A stretch of 64,000 nucleotides of DNA from Paragordius varius (Eukaryota; Nematomorpha), in NCBI GenBank assembly GCA_964247055.1, contig OZ176050.1, positions 6,386,001 to 6,450,000 of the forward strand, read 5' to 3'. This document shows, one piece after another, positions 25,001 to 36,864 of the stretch. Both the position numbers and the translations under genes were made by a program. Each line of letters opens with the position of its first letter. Position 1 is the first letter of the stretch. The notes beneath the pieces are model-generated. The model was not told the origin of the DNA and made no database searches. It saw only the letters and a program-made list of their open reading frames with translations.

Positions 25001-28000
25001 CAGAAGTGTCATCAATCTCATGTAGATTTTAACCAAATCAATCACCCAATATTAAATTTATTATACAATTCCTATTACAGGTGGCTGAATTGGCTTGTTC
25101 CTTAAGTACACAGGTTGAGGGCGTTCGTTTAGTGCGTTTAGCGTCACGTGAACTCAAACATTTGTACCCACAAGTTATAAATGCAGCCCGCATCCTAGCT
25201 ATGCGGCCTTCATCTCGCCCAGCTCAAGAAAACTTTTCGGCCTTTCAAACGGCTTGGCACACTCAAGTCCGTATTTTGACTGAAGCTGTGGACGATATCA
25301 CGACCATACATGATTTCTTGGCTGTTTCAGGTTTCAAAAACAATATTATACTTGTTTTTTTTGCTATTCATTCACTAAAAGACCCTCTCATTAAAAATAC
25401 AATGGCTTACATAAAAAAGAAAAGAAATAAAATTGAATTATATCAATATTATTACTTTTTCTTTTTAGTTAATCCTTTGAAAAGGATACTACCATGTATC
25501 GAAAATTTTTTATCTAGTTTAATTGTATAAATTTTACGAGAATCCATTTTTTAACATAAAATATTCGTTTTCGTTCACAATATTAATAATATAGCTGTTC
25601 ATTTTTCATTGTATCTCACATACCACATCATATGACCTATTTATAAATGGCTTGTGTTAGTCACAAAATATTAAAAAAACTATTTTTAATTACTTTTGTT
25701 ACAGAAAGTCACATCTTGGAAGATATGGATGGTTGCATCAAAGCATTTCGGATCCCCAATTTAGATGCCGTTGATAGATTCGCAGGAGCTATTAGAGGTC
25801 GAACACTGCGTGTATGTGATGTAGTTAATGGCGAACTTGAAGCTCATTTGGGCCTACTCAATAATAACAATGGTATTGGCTCTTTGGAAAGGACTGCTAA
25901 CACTGTTATTCCACACATTAAGGCTATTCAAACGCTGGTTGCGACACTTAAAGAAAAATGTAATTATAATTTATAAGCATTTATTTTTATGGTTTACCTC
26001 ATTTATAATAAGCTTTTGGGTGTATTTGATCATTATAATACCAACTAAAATGAGATAAACATTAAACAAAGGATAAGATGTTATATATATAAGTATTGGG
26101 TAAATGTGTTTACAAAAATTATTTTTTTTATGAATAAAGAGTGGTAATAATTCATTATTTATATTTAACGTCGTGTTATTATGTTTATAATCAATTATTT
26201 TTTTTTCATATTTTTTTAATTTTTGATAAAAAAATTATTTTATATTAAAAAGTGATACCATTTTTTTCGGATCGAGTGCGTGATGCTCTTTCGACCATAA
26301 AAGAGTGTGGTGGCGGTCCTGAATTTTTGGAGCATCCCTCTTACCCAGAACGCGATAATGAATTTGTAGAAGCCAACAGATTATTGTTTGATGGAATTAG
26401 AGATGTCAGGTTGATATACTTTTGAATCATTCATCAAACATATGTAGCTTTTATTTATATTTTTATCTTGTGGTTTTGAAGACTCATGATATTTACCAGA
26501 AAAATATAATTTTATAAGCTATATTGAAAAAAAGGATTTTATAATTCAAAAATATTAAATTTCCATTACCCTCCCCATTCTTACATAATGAACTTTTTAA
26601 ATAACAGTGCTAATAAATCTATTAGTTTATGCTGTTGATCTATCGGTTATTTTAAATAAGCTTTACCGCTATAGGTTTTATAATATAAAAAATATAACTG
26701 ACGGGAATTAATATGGGTTGGGTACTATATAATTACTAAACATAATAGGTTTCAAATATTAATATATTTGCAACAATTTAAACTAAAATAAAAATGAATA
26801 ACATTATTTTGTTTGGTTTAGTTACTACATATACATTTGTGGTAATGATGACTATTCATCAATTAAGACCATAATTAACTGATTTTTAAACGCGGTTAGA
26901 CAGGTTATTACATTTTGATCGGTCGTCAAACCCAATCCTAATTATATGTTTTTGTCAATTTATTTAATGCTTACTTTTATCATCATATGAATTTCTTAAA
27001 CTCTAAGAATATGAATTAGTCTTGAGCCAAACATACTGGTGAATAAGTCTTCAAAAAATGGCTCAAAATTTAGAGTAGAGCAATTATTTTTTTTAAACTA
27101 ATAAATTTGGGGGTTAAAATTGTTTATCATCTTAATTTTAAGCGGACTCATTATATTCTCATGGTTCTCTTTTTTCTAATCGGAATGTTTTTTTAGGGAG
27201 GCCTTAATTTTGGCTCCTTTCATTGTTGGACCCGAAGACGAAGAGGATTGGACAGCAGCCGAGGATTGTTCTTACACAATGGAGGAGGATGCTAATTCCA
27301 TTCTCGGAGATGATCAAAATAATTGGCAAGGGTATACCAACTACATTTTTGATTAGTGTTTTCGAAAAAAGATGATTATATGTATAATTTATTTTTTTTA
27401 TTAAAATATTACTTGCCAAAATATGTTTTGTTATATAGAGATAATAGCATGTATTGAATGGCCAAAATTTTGGCGTTATTTATTTGAGTTAATTTACATT
27501 AGAAAGGGTATTTTCTTCTTGTTTGAGAGTTTTAACTAGTTATTACACAAAACCACAAGCTTAAGCGTTTAGTTAAATATTGTATGTTACACTTACAGTC
27601 AATAAAAGATTGTGAATTTTTTAATACGGACGGTGTAGGCTTATATTTTTATTTTTTTAGTTTTATCTTTTGTTTTGGTACAAAGTTTTAATTAAATTTA
27701 CCCGCTATTATTTTTTTAACTTTAAATAGTTTCCTAAGAATAAGTATCTACTAATCTTTATTAAATCAATAAAACTCATGGTATCTTTTTTGAATTAAAG
27801 CTACAGGGATTGGCTATATATATTAAAAATTATAAGGTTTGTGAAAAAAATACATTTGTTAGGTAGTTTAATAATTATATATAAACATATGCATGCTATA
27901 TTAACACTCCACTACCTTTTGAGGTAGTTTTATATCACAGAGAGATTTGAATTTGAATATTTTAAAGTATATAGGGTATTAAGCTGAATTGAAAACTATG

Positions 28001-31000
28001 CTTTTTAGCCTTTTAGGCGCATTATACAATTTTTTTAAAAAAAATGTAAAGTAAAAAAATCGTCATCACAAATTTGCCGCCTTTTTTTCAATAACTATTT
28101 TAACTCGCTAATGCAGGCAAATAAATGTATACTACGGTTAAAAAATGTTAAAAACTTTTCTGGCTACATTTTACCAGCAAACATTAGATATATTTTGATT
28201 TTAATATCAGCTGTTCGTTCTATCATGTTTCGGAGCTGTCCCAATTTTAGACTCTAGAAGTCACAAAACTTTTAAAAATATAAGTTTTTTGTCTAATACA
28301 TGAGAATAATTTGATAATTAAACTAAAATTTAACTGTAGTTTATTTGCGAAGACTCTGTGATATAGAACTCCCCCAAAAGGTAAACTAGAACGAAAAAAA
28401 TGAAAAGGTAGTGGAGTATTAATATATTTTATTGTACTAATAATGATCTATTAATCATGCGAAAATATCTAAAATGTTTTTTTAAAACACAACATAAAGC
28501 TCGGTGAAATCTGATTCTCAAAACGGTAAAAACAATAATAATAATGGTCCTTTTGATGAATCTCTCGTTTCGCGTGATTATGCCATGGTTGGTGGTCAGC
28601 GATCTCAACATTTACTCTCTAATTCAGCCAACGCCAATAATCAAGCAGCTATCAATGAAAATGACAGGGTATTGACTTTGGTTTTGATTGTATTGAACTT
28701 ATTAAATATATATACTATAATTGGAGATCTAATTGGAATATCTATAAATTATAATTATGAAAACAAAGCATAAAAACTACAGTATTTAAAACCCTGATTT
28801 TTCAATGTAATGTATCTTTTAAGTTTCAGGTCTTTTATTTATACATTTTGTCTGTATAATTTTATTCTATCTTTAGTGCACATATGGCCTATTTTGGGAC
28901 TTAATAATATTTTTAAAAACCAGTAAATTATGATACACAAATAATAAAATACAAACATAAATATTGAACTTTTGTTTCATGAAAAAATCTGTTTTAATTT
29001 ATTAATTAATCTATTTTTATCATATTACATAAATAAATAAATGCAAATTACATACACTTGTTAATATTTAGTTTAATGCAATTAATATTTGTAAAATGTT
29101 GTTGCTATTTTTCATTTTTATAATGTTATTAAACTGAATTTGCCCTTATTAAATAACAGCATTAAGATAATTTAATTAATGTTTATAGGCCATTATGAGA
29201 CAGTTGCCACAAGAAGCCAAAGCTAAAATCCAACGAGAAATTTTATCTTTCCGAGAACAAAAAGCAACTTTTGACAGAGAAGTCTCTAAATGGGAAGATG
29301 CTGGAAATGATATTGTAGTTATCGCTAAACGAATGTGCATTATCATGATGGAAATGACTGATTTTACAAGGTATGCCATTTTTATTCCAATTATTTAAAA
29401 GCAACATTTTTTTCTAACTTCATAATTTTAGCATTAATTGAGTATAAAAAAATTTTCACACAAAGAGTTGCCATGTATCAAAAAAATGTTATTTCTGTAT
29501 AAAAATGGTAGTTTATTTTTAATTAATCACCCATATACCTTTGCATTCTTTTGTTTATAGAGGTCGGGGACCGTTGAAAAGCACAATGGATGTTATTTCT
29601 GCCGCACAAAAGATTAGTGAAATTGGTAATAATATTTTTATTATTAATATTATCCTTTTTTTCCTTTTTAATAATTTACAACATTTTCCATTCTCATGAA
29701 TTCCAATTTTTGTTTAGGCAAGGGTTTGGACAAATTGGCACGAAGCATAGCTGACACATGTCCAGAATCATCAACCAAAAAAGATTTGTTAGCATACCTC
29801 CAAAGACTCGATTTGTATTGTCAACAATTGGCTATAACATCAAAAGTTAAGGCGGATGTCACTAACGTGGGTGGGGAAATTGTAGTGTCTGGGGTAAATT
29901 CCATCAAATTTATGTATTTTTATGTTTACTTTTGATTTTATCCCCCATATTTTTGCCTATTCCTATATTAATCAAATCAGAAATATGCCTTTTTCTAAAT
30001 TTTTAATGATTTTTAATTGGATTGAAACATTATATTAAAATAAATGGTATTTAAATTTAATAACTCTGTTAAACTTGGAAACCCTTTTTTTTCATTTTTT
30101 TCATTAAAATGCGACACGCGAATGTTTTTTTTATGAAAAAAGACCTCTATTTACTTTACATTTTTTTCTTGCCTACTACAACTGTTAATCTTTTCGCCCT
30201 ATTTTTGTATTTTCATATTTAAAACTCGCTAGTCAACGCTGCCAATGTCTTAAATTTACGCAATGTTCATGAAACATACAATACATTATTATTAAATAAT
30301 ATAATTTTTACACATGCTCTATAATAGCTGGATAGTGTAACATCATTGATAACTGCAGCAAAGAATCTTATGAATACGGTCGTACTTATTGTTAAATCTT
30401 CGTACGTGGCATCAACCAAATACAATCGTTACAGAGTTAAAAACACCAATCAACCGGCCCCACCAGTTGTTGTTTCGTGGAAAATGAAGCCACCCCAAAA
30501 GAAACCATTAGTTAGAATAGAAAAGTATACGCATTATTTTTTTTTGAAATTGGCAATTAAGGTGTATATTAATGCATATAGCCAAATATAAGCATGATTC
30601 GTTTTAAGTATTAACATTGTATATGAATTATATAATCGTTTTGCTTAATAAAATTTGATTTATGGAAAAATATAATAATTAATCGATTTTATTGATATTG
30701 ATGTTTAAAACTTAAAAAACAGGTTGTGTTTTATTAAGTCAATGTGTGGTCATAAACCATATGTGTTTAAATTTGTTTTTTCTTAAACACTTTTTTGTGT
30801 AAAATATAATAGTGAACAATGTAAAAAAAATTGCATAATTTTGCAACACATCCATATGGTATCGATATGTGGATTATTTGTGTTTTTTTATAATTTATTT
30901 AAAAATAATATTAATTAATTTTACAAACATACTTTTTTCAGAGAGAATGAAAAAAACGGATGCAATCGATCAATTATACGTCGAGCATCAAACAAGCGAA

Positions 31001-31047
31001 AAGAAGCGCCCATTAAAGCTTTAAATGAATTTCATCAAAATTTTTAA
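20243..31047 (+). CDS. CTNNA1: Alpha-catenin, complete, 18 coding exons
   Basis: Exons: 20243-20344, 20366-20542, 21019-21408, 22194-22434, 22755-22825, 22895-22998, 23516-23663, 24243-24464, 25081-25330, 25705-25959, 26253-26409, 27197-27331, 28500-28668, 29189-29370, 29561-29625, 29718-29893, 30328-30524, 30942-31047; phases agree throughout and give 1048 residues, against about 906 in human. The protein links beta-catenin/cadherin to actin at adherens junctions. Landmarks: FKVKWDPTNLEIKTWSVEK at the N-terminus, ADDPCNTAKRSAMV and LLSAVTRLLIVADM in the beta-catenin-binding bundle, DHVSDSFLET and VDDITTIHDFLAVS in the M region, HILEDMDGC, AIRGRTLRV, then the C-terminal F-actin-binding part (AIMRQLPQEAK, CIIMMEMTDFTR, SYVASTKY, KKPLVR). 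The extra length is mainly Asn/Ser-rich linker (exons 22194-22434, 28500-28668). The start is the first ATG after an in-frame TGA. The first intron is only 21 nt. Confidence 0.96.
20345..20365 (+). other. Ultra-short intron, 21 nt (alpha-catenin intron 1)
   Basis: It starts GTATATTG and ends TATGTAG between ...LEPLILQ and VTTLVNSKG, which are contiguous in alpha-catenins. It is phase 0; if retained, the last codon read from it would be TAG. Confidence 0.93.
26810..26945. repeat. Intronic repeat, family R6, partial
   Basis: This lies inside alpha-catenin intron 26410-27196. The TTTGGTTTAGTTAC and ACATATACATTTG blocks and a GGTCGTCAAACCCAATCC end match the copy in the YEATS intron near 43427-43520. 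Confidence 0.4.
27901..28422. mobile_element. TTAA-flanked MITE, family R2, well-preserved copy
   Basis: It sits in alpha-catenin intron 27332-28499. The ends are CACTCCACTACCTTTT and AAAAGGTAGTGGAGTA, giving near-perfect inverted repeats, and both are flanked by TTAA (27901-27904 and 28419-28422), the target of piggyBac-type transposases. There is no coding capacity. Relatives lie at 14209-14706 and 19635-19880. Confidence 0.8.
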
Positions 31048-31579
31048 TATATATTTGTCTAGAATTTCACCGCATTTAAATTATTTATTTTGTAAATTTT
31101 TTACACGCTATATGGCATTTATTATAATAATTCACTATTTATATAATTAAATTATTTATATTTTATCTTAGTAAATAAATATTTATTTTGATTAAATAAC
31201 ATATACTGTAAAAAATGCGAAACTCTGTATGGCTAAAATGTTTTTTTTTGCTTGGGTAACTTGCAGAAAGTTTCTTTATGATAATTTTTTAGACTTGGAT
31301 TAGTTTGTTAGCAAGAGTTTGAATTTAATACTTCTTTAATTTACAAAGCTGTTATATTAATTTTGTATAAATATTCGCTTCACGTTATTAATTAATTTGG
31401 TATATTTATATTATTTTAACGGTTATTATTTTAAAATTAGCAACCATGATTTTTTTGGCTTTAATTTTTTTAACAAATGTGATAAATAAACTCACAAGTA
31501 AAAATAGTATTTTCAAAAAAAATTATTGTTGGTGCAAAAAATTAGGGATTTAAATATATCATTAGGAAATAAATATATC
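31048..31579. other. 3' flank of alpha-catenin
   Basis: AT-rich sequence with AATAAA-type hexamers near 31160-31180 that could serve as polyadenylation signals. No other gene is visible. Confidence 0.5.
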
Positions 31580-31690
31580 TGGATTCTCAATGCATTTGGT
31601 TTTCGTCTTACGGGTGATTTAAGAAAATTTCTACTTTTTTGCAAACTGCTTCTTATCAAAAATCGCAAAATTGGAGCACATTCCAAATAA
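31580..31690. repeat. R3 repeat fragment
   Basis: Blocks TTTGGTTTTCGTCTTACGGG, TGATTTAAGAAA and GCAAACTGCTTCTTATCAAAA match the R3 copies at 18478, 34945 and 62108. Confidence 0.55.
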
Positions 31691-31756
31691 ATTTTTTTGG
31701 GGGAAATTTATATGGTTAATTTTAAAAAATATGAACAAAATATATTATATACTATA

Positions 31757-32171
31757 CTAGCGTAAATCTCGTGCTGCTACGCAGCCCGAGGAAGTCCTTC
31801 GGACTTCTGGGGGGAATGGCATTTTACGGGGGGAGCGGGTAAAAAGAGGGCTTAAATCAAAAAAGTGACTCGACTATGTTCGGCGCAATCGAAAATAAGT
31901 AAACAAAAATCATATTTGAAATTGAATGGTCCAACACGTTCTCCGGAAAATTGTCTCAAAAACACGATTTTTGGGGACTTCTGTTTTCAAAAAAACCCGT
32001 TTTCATACGGGGTGGGCCCGAACTGGGGGCCTATTTCAAAAAAAGGGCGAAGCTATTGTCGGGACATTTATTAATGATTATAATTTTTCGATATTTGGAT
32101 TTGATTGGGTCTACCGGTTTTCCTGTACCAGATCACAAAGCCAGCATTTTCCATTTTTATAAATATATAGA
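31757..32171 (-). mobile_element. Helitron-like copy H2, short
   Basis: Read on the minus strand it starts TCTATATATTTATAAAAATG at 32171 and ends at 31757 with the hairpin CTCGGGCTGC-GTA-GCAGCACGAG, ATTTACG and CTAG; flanking bases are A and T. At 415 bp it is an internally shortened copy of the family. It lies head-to-head with H3, 10 nt away. Confidence 0.8.
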
Positions 32172-32181
32172 TTAAAAACAA

Positions 32182-33185
32182 TCTATATATTTATAAAAAT
32201 GGAAAATGCTGGCTTTGTGATATGGTACAGGAAAACCGGTAGACCCATTCAAATCCAAACTTCGAAAAAATATAATCATTAATAAATGTCCCGACAATAG
32301 CTTCGCCCTTTTTTTGAAATAAGCCCCCAGTTCGGGCCCACCCCGTATGAAAACGGGTTTTTTTTTGAAAACAGAAGTCCCCAAAAATCGTGTCTTTGAG
32401 ACAATTTTCCGGAGAACGTGTTGGACCATTCAATTTCAAATATAATTTTTGTTTACTTATTTTCGATTGCGCCGAACATAGTCGAGTCACTTTTTTGATT
32501 TAGGCCCTCTTTTTACCCGCTCTTCCCGTAAAATGCCACCTTTTTCAAAAAACAAAGTCCACAAAAATATTTTTTTAAATCGATTTTTCGCCCTAGGTAT
32601 GAGACCGTAAAAATTCAATAAAGATTCCACGTTTCCCTGTTAAAAGGCAAAAAATTTAGTCAAACGTTTCTTGGATGATAGCTGTTGGGTAATTAGCTAC
32701 CCGCTAAAACTGATTTCTCATGTAACTTTGTGATCTGTTTCCGGAAAACCGGTGAACGCAATCAAATCCAAATATCGAAAAAATATAATCATAAATAAAT
32801 GTCCCGACAATAGCTTCGCCCGTTTTTGGAATTAGGTCCCCAGTTCGGGCCCACCCCGTGTGAAAAAGGGGTTAAGTCAATTTTTTGGAGAACGTGTTGG
32901 ACCATTCAATTTCAAATATGATTTTTGTTTACTTATTTTTGATCGCGCTGAACATAGTCGACTCACTTTTTTGATTTGGGCCCTCTTTTTACCCGCTACC
33001 CCCGTAAAATGCCATTTTTTTTAAAAAAAAACAAAGTCCACAAAAATAATTTTTTGATTGTATTTTTTTTCCTACGGTATGAGACTGTAAAAATTCGAGA
33101 AGGTTTTTTCGTATTGCCTGTTAAAAGGCAAAAATTTTAGTCAAGCGTTTCTTTGATGATAGATGCTGAGTAAGGAGTATCTATC
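32182..33185 (+). mobile_element. Helitron-like copy H3, 3'-truncated
   Basis: It starts TCTATATATTTATAAAAATG at 32182 after an A. The first ~350 bp mirror H2 almost base for base. The interior is then partly duplicated: blocks such as GAACGTGTTGGACCATTCAA and CCCTCTTTTTACCCGCT occur twice about 0.5 kb apart. No CTAG terminus is reached before the next copy starts at 33239. Confidence 0.7.
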
Positions 33186-33238
33186 ATATGTATAGCATGT
33201 TAAAAGATATATGGATATTAATACATTATTTATGGTAA

Positions 33239-34218
33239 TCTATATATTTATAAAAATGGAAAATGCTGGCTTTGTGATCTGGTACAGGAAAACCGGTAGA
33301 CACATTCAAATCCAAACATCGAAAAAATATAATCATTAATGAATGCCCCGACAATAGCTTCGCCCTTTTTTTGAAATAGGCCCCCAGTTCGGGCCCACCC
33401 CGTGTGAAAAACGGGTTTTTTTGAAAACAGAAGTTCACAAAAATCGTGTCTTTGAGACAATTTTCCGGAGAACGTGTTGGTCTATTTCAAATATGATTTT
33501 TATTTAGTTATTTTCGATTGCGCCAAACATAGTCGAGTAACTTTTTTGATTTAGGCCCTCTTTTTACCCGCTCCCCCCGTAAAATGCCATTTTTTTCAAA
33601 AAACAAAGTCCACAAAAATATTTTTTTAAATCTCTTTTTCGACCAAGACATGAGACCGTAAAAATTAATTATGATTCCACGTATTCCCTGTTAAAAGGCA
33701 AAAATTTAAGCCAAGCGTTTCTTTGATGATAGCTGCTGGGTAAGGAGCTACCCGCGAAAAACTGATTTCTCATGTAACTTTGTGATCTGTTTCCGGAAAA
33801 CCGGTGAACCCATTCAAATCCAAATATCGAAAAAATATAGTCATTAATGAATGCCCCGACAATGGCTTCGCCCTTTTTTGGTATTAGGTTTCCAGTTCGG
33901 GCCCACCCCGTGTGAAAAATGGGTTAAGTCAATTTTTTGGAGAACGTGTTGGACCATTCAATTTCAAATATGATTTTTGTTTACTTATTTTTGATCGCGC
34001 TGAACATAGTCGACTCACTTTTTTGATTTAGGCCCTCTTTTTACCCGCTCCCCCTGTAAAATGCCATTTTTTTCAAAAAACAAAGTCCAGCTATTAACTA
34101 AGTTTTCGAAATAATCCACATATGTAGATCATTTTGTCCCTTTTTTCAAATAACCCCCCCCCCCCCAGAAGTCCGAAGGACTTCCTCGGGCTGCGTAGCA
34201 GCACGAGATTTACGCTAG
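33239..34218 (+). mobile_element. Helitron-like copy H4, both ends present
   Basis: It starts TCTATATATTTATAAAAATG at 33239 after an A and ends at CTAG 34215-34218 before a T. The 3' terminal hairpin CTCGGGCTGC-GTA-GCAGCACGAG is at 34184-34206, with ATTTACG before CTAG. A second small hairpin (AAGTCC GAA GGACTT) and a 13-C run lie just upstream. The 980-bp body has no Rep/helicase gene and contains an internal duplication of about 0.5 kb. This copy defines the family ends best. Confidence 0.82.
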
Positions 34219-34734
34219 TATATCTATAAAATTTTAATTATCAGATGTAGGCTCCTAAATTTTAAAATGTTGGGACATCGAAAATGGGATAGTTTACTAG
34301 AGTAAATGCTAGAGGGCGAGATTGTTTGATAACTTATTTAGATCAGTGGTTTTTAAACTCGCGGCCCATTGGCCGCATCCGGTCTTAAAGCTTTTTAGTC
34401 CCAGAATTATTCATTATTTGTCGTTATTGTTTAGTGCACGGTTGAAACGGAAAATATTTTGTACGGCTCTTTAAAATTGTTTGAGGAGTACCATCAAGCT
34501 AGATTGGACCAAAAAAATATTTTTTTAAAAAAATGTACATATTTCCTAAATAAAATTTTATCAAAATTTTGTTGACGTATTTGATTATTTTGAAGAATGA
34601 CCTTATTAATACGCATTTCACAGAATTCATTGACCTTAAACATTTTCACAACAAAAATATTTGTCTTCAAACATTGAAAAAAGTATTTTTTCGAATCGTC
34701 ATTTTTTTATAAAAAATAAACGCGCAATCTCGGA
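34219..34734. other. AT-rich stretch with a hAT-like end
   Basis: At 34343-34390 the sequence CAGTGGTTTTTAAACTCGCG, followed by a GGCCGCAT-containing stretch, looks like the terminus of a CAGTGG-type hAT element. No partner end or coding region was found. The rest is unremarkable. Confidence 0.45.
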
Positions 34735-35300
34735 ATTTTTCCGTTTAAAGGACTCTTCCATTTTAGAGGGTGCCAAAATTTGAGACTTTCGGAGTTTGAA
34801 AATTAATATTTTTTGTTTATAATAGTTCATATACTTGATTGATATTTTTTAGAATTAATAATTTGGCTTTCACCAAAAAAAATAAAATCGCAAATATGGG
34901 ATTTTTCTATAGAAAAATAACCTGATTATATATATATATATACATTATGGTAGGGAAATGTATCAGGATTACCATGGTGCTTTTGGTTTTGGCTTTTACG
35001 AGTGATTTAAGAAAGTTATTGCACTTTTGGAGTAAGTATCATATTGGAAAATGGCAAAATTTGCGAATATTTATTTTAATAATTTTTTTGGTGAAAGCTA
35101 GAGGCTTTCCAAAAAATATCACAAAATATACCATAACAAATAAGCAACAATATTTTCAGATGTGGGCTTTAAAAATCCCAAATTATTTTGCCATTCTAAA
35201 ATGTGCTAGTCCTCTTAAAATTAACGCAAAAATGCCGGATTGCGCGATAAAATTTTCAATATATGCTAAAAATACATTCTTTTTTCGAAATTTAATTTTT
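34735..35300. repeat. R3 repeat with inverted arms
   Basis: The right arm (about 35040-35260: CAAAATTTGCGAATATTTAT, TTTGGTGAAAGC, CGGATTGCGCGATAAAATT) is mirrored in inverted orientation in the left arm (34735-34925: CGCGCAATCTCGG, GGCTTTCACCAAA, TCGCAAATATGGG). The core GGGAAATGTATCAGGATTAC lies between them. The other R3 copies show only one arm. Confidence 0.55.
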
Positions 35301-35765
35301 AGCAACATTTTGTAGAAACGTAGGCCATATTCTTATGAGGCATGAGTGAAACGGTTCAAATTTAAGCTATTATAGAAAAACATTTTCTATATAATTCAAA
35401 TATGTGAAGATTTCTATCTTTTAGAATTTTAAAATTTCGTTGGCTCAAAAATATTGGTGAATTTTTCTAAAAATCACAATATTTATTTAACATAGATTTG
35501 AAAACGAACAAGTATTTTAATCAAAATTCTGATGTGATAGAAATATTCAGCATTACCGAATTATACATAAAAGGTGTTGCAAAATAATATGCATTTTAAA
35601 TTTTTTTAGCTGATCTAAAAATTTACCATATAAATATTTTAGACATTCATTTCAATCCTTTTATTTAAATTGGGTTGGATACCCGAAGCCTATTTATTGA
35701 AAAATAATTAGTTCAAAAAATATGAAATGAATTGAAGCCATGGCAAAGTTTCGACTTTTATAACA

Positions 35766-36325
35766 TTAACACTTTGATTCAAATTGGGGTATCTAAATAC
35801 CCTAGACTAAATTTAAGTTGAGATTTCTAAAAAACTACTAAAAGAAAAGGTCTTAATTTAAATTTATGCTTCTATCCCAATAAAAATTTTATAAATATGC
35901 CAAATTATCTAAATAAAATTTTGTTTTGAAAAAAAAGTTCCATGTCAAACTACTTGGACGCCATTTTTATTTTACAAAATTTTTGCAAAATATCGTCTTC
36001 ATTTAATTTTAAGGGTAAAATTTAATCTATTTTTTTATTTAAATTACATCTAACATTGATAGAAATAGAAAAAGCGGTTTATTTTTTAATTTTACCACTG
36101 CCCACATGTTACGTTGAGTAAATTTTTACCCTTTGGTTTAAGCTTAAAATATATGAATATTTTTGAATAAATTTTTTTATATATTTCGGTTTATTAATGT
36201 TACATAAGTGCGTTTCGATTCCTTTCATATTTTTTAAAGAATTTAATTTTAAACAGGCCTGGGGTATTCAACTACCTCAATTTAAATAGAAGGATTAAAA
36301 TGAATGTGTTGTATCCAAGTGTTAA
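35766..36325. mobile_element. TTAA-flanked MITE inserted in its own family (copy 1)
   Basis: It starts TTAACACTTTGATTCAAATT and ends TATCCAAGTGTTAA. Inner terminal blocks GGGGTATCTAAATACCC and CCTGGGGTATTCAACTACC are imperfect palindromes. The 560-bp unit has no ORF of note. The TTAA copies coincide with its boundaries in the outer element. Confidence 0.8.
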
Positions 36326-36864
36326 TAAACCGAAATATAATAAATAATTCATTCAAAAATACCTGATATTACTTATTTTAAGGTAAATCCCAAAGGTATA
36401 AATTAAGTTGAAATTACACGTGTGCATAGCCAATTTTTAAAAAAAACACTAGTATTTCTAATTCTATCAATGTTAGATGTGATTTAAATAAAACCTAGCT
36501 TTAATGTTCTCTTTTAAATTAAGACTTCAATTCAAATTAGGATATCTAAATAGCCCAGACTAAATTTAAGTTAATATTTTTAAAAAATACTGAAGGTAAC
36601 GGTACCAATTTAAATTTATGCTTCTCTCCTAACAAAAAATATATTAAGCTAAAATATTTTAAATTTCCTTTAAAAAAAAGTTCCATGTCAAACTACTTCT
36701 ACGCCATTTGTATTTTACAAAATTTTTGCAAAATATCACGTTCATTTAAATTTAAAGGTAAAATTAAAGCTAATTTTTTATTTAAATCACATCTAACATT
36801 GATAAAAATAAATAAAGTGGTTTAATTTGCATTATTTTTTTAATTTAGTCAATAACGTGTATAT

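Noticed and set aside
31865-34070. Several 70-100 residue open frames repeated on both strands
   Set aside because: They are the same Helitron-like sequence read in different frames of H2-H4, with no recognisable domain.
34947-35315. 122-residue plus-strand open frame
   Set aside because: It lies wholly in an R3 repeat arm, is low in complexity and has no familiar motif.
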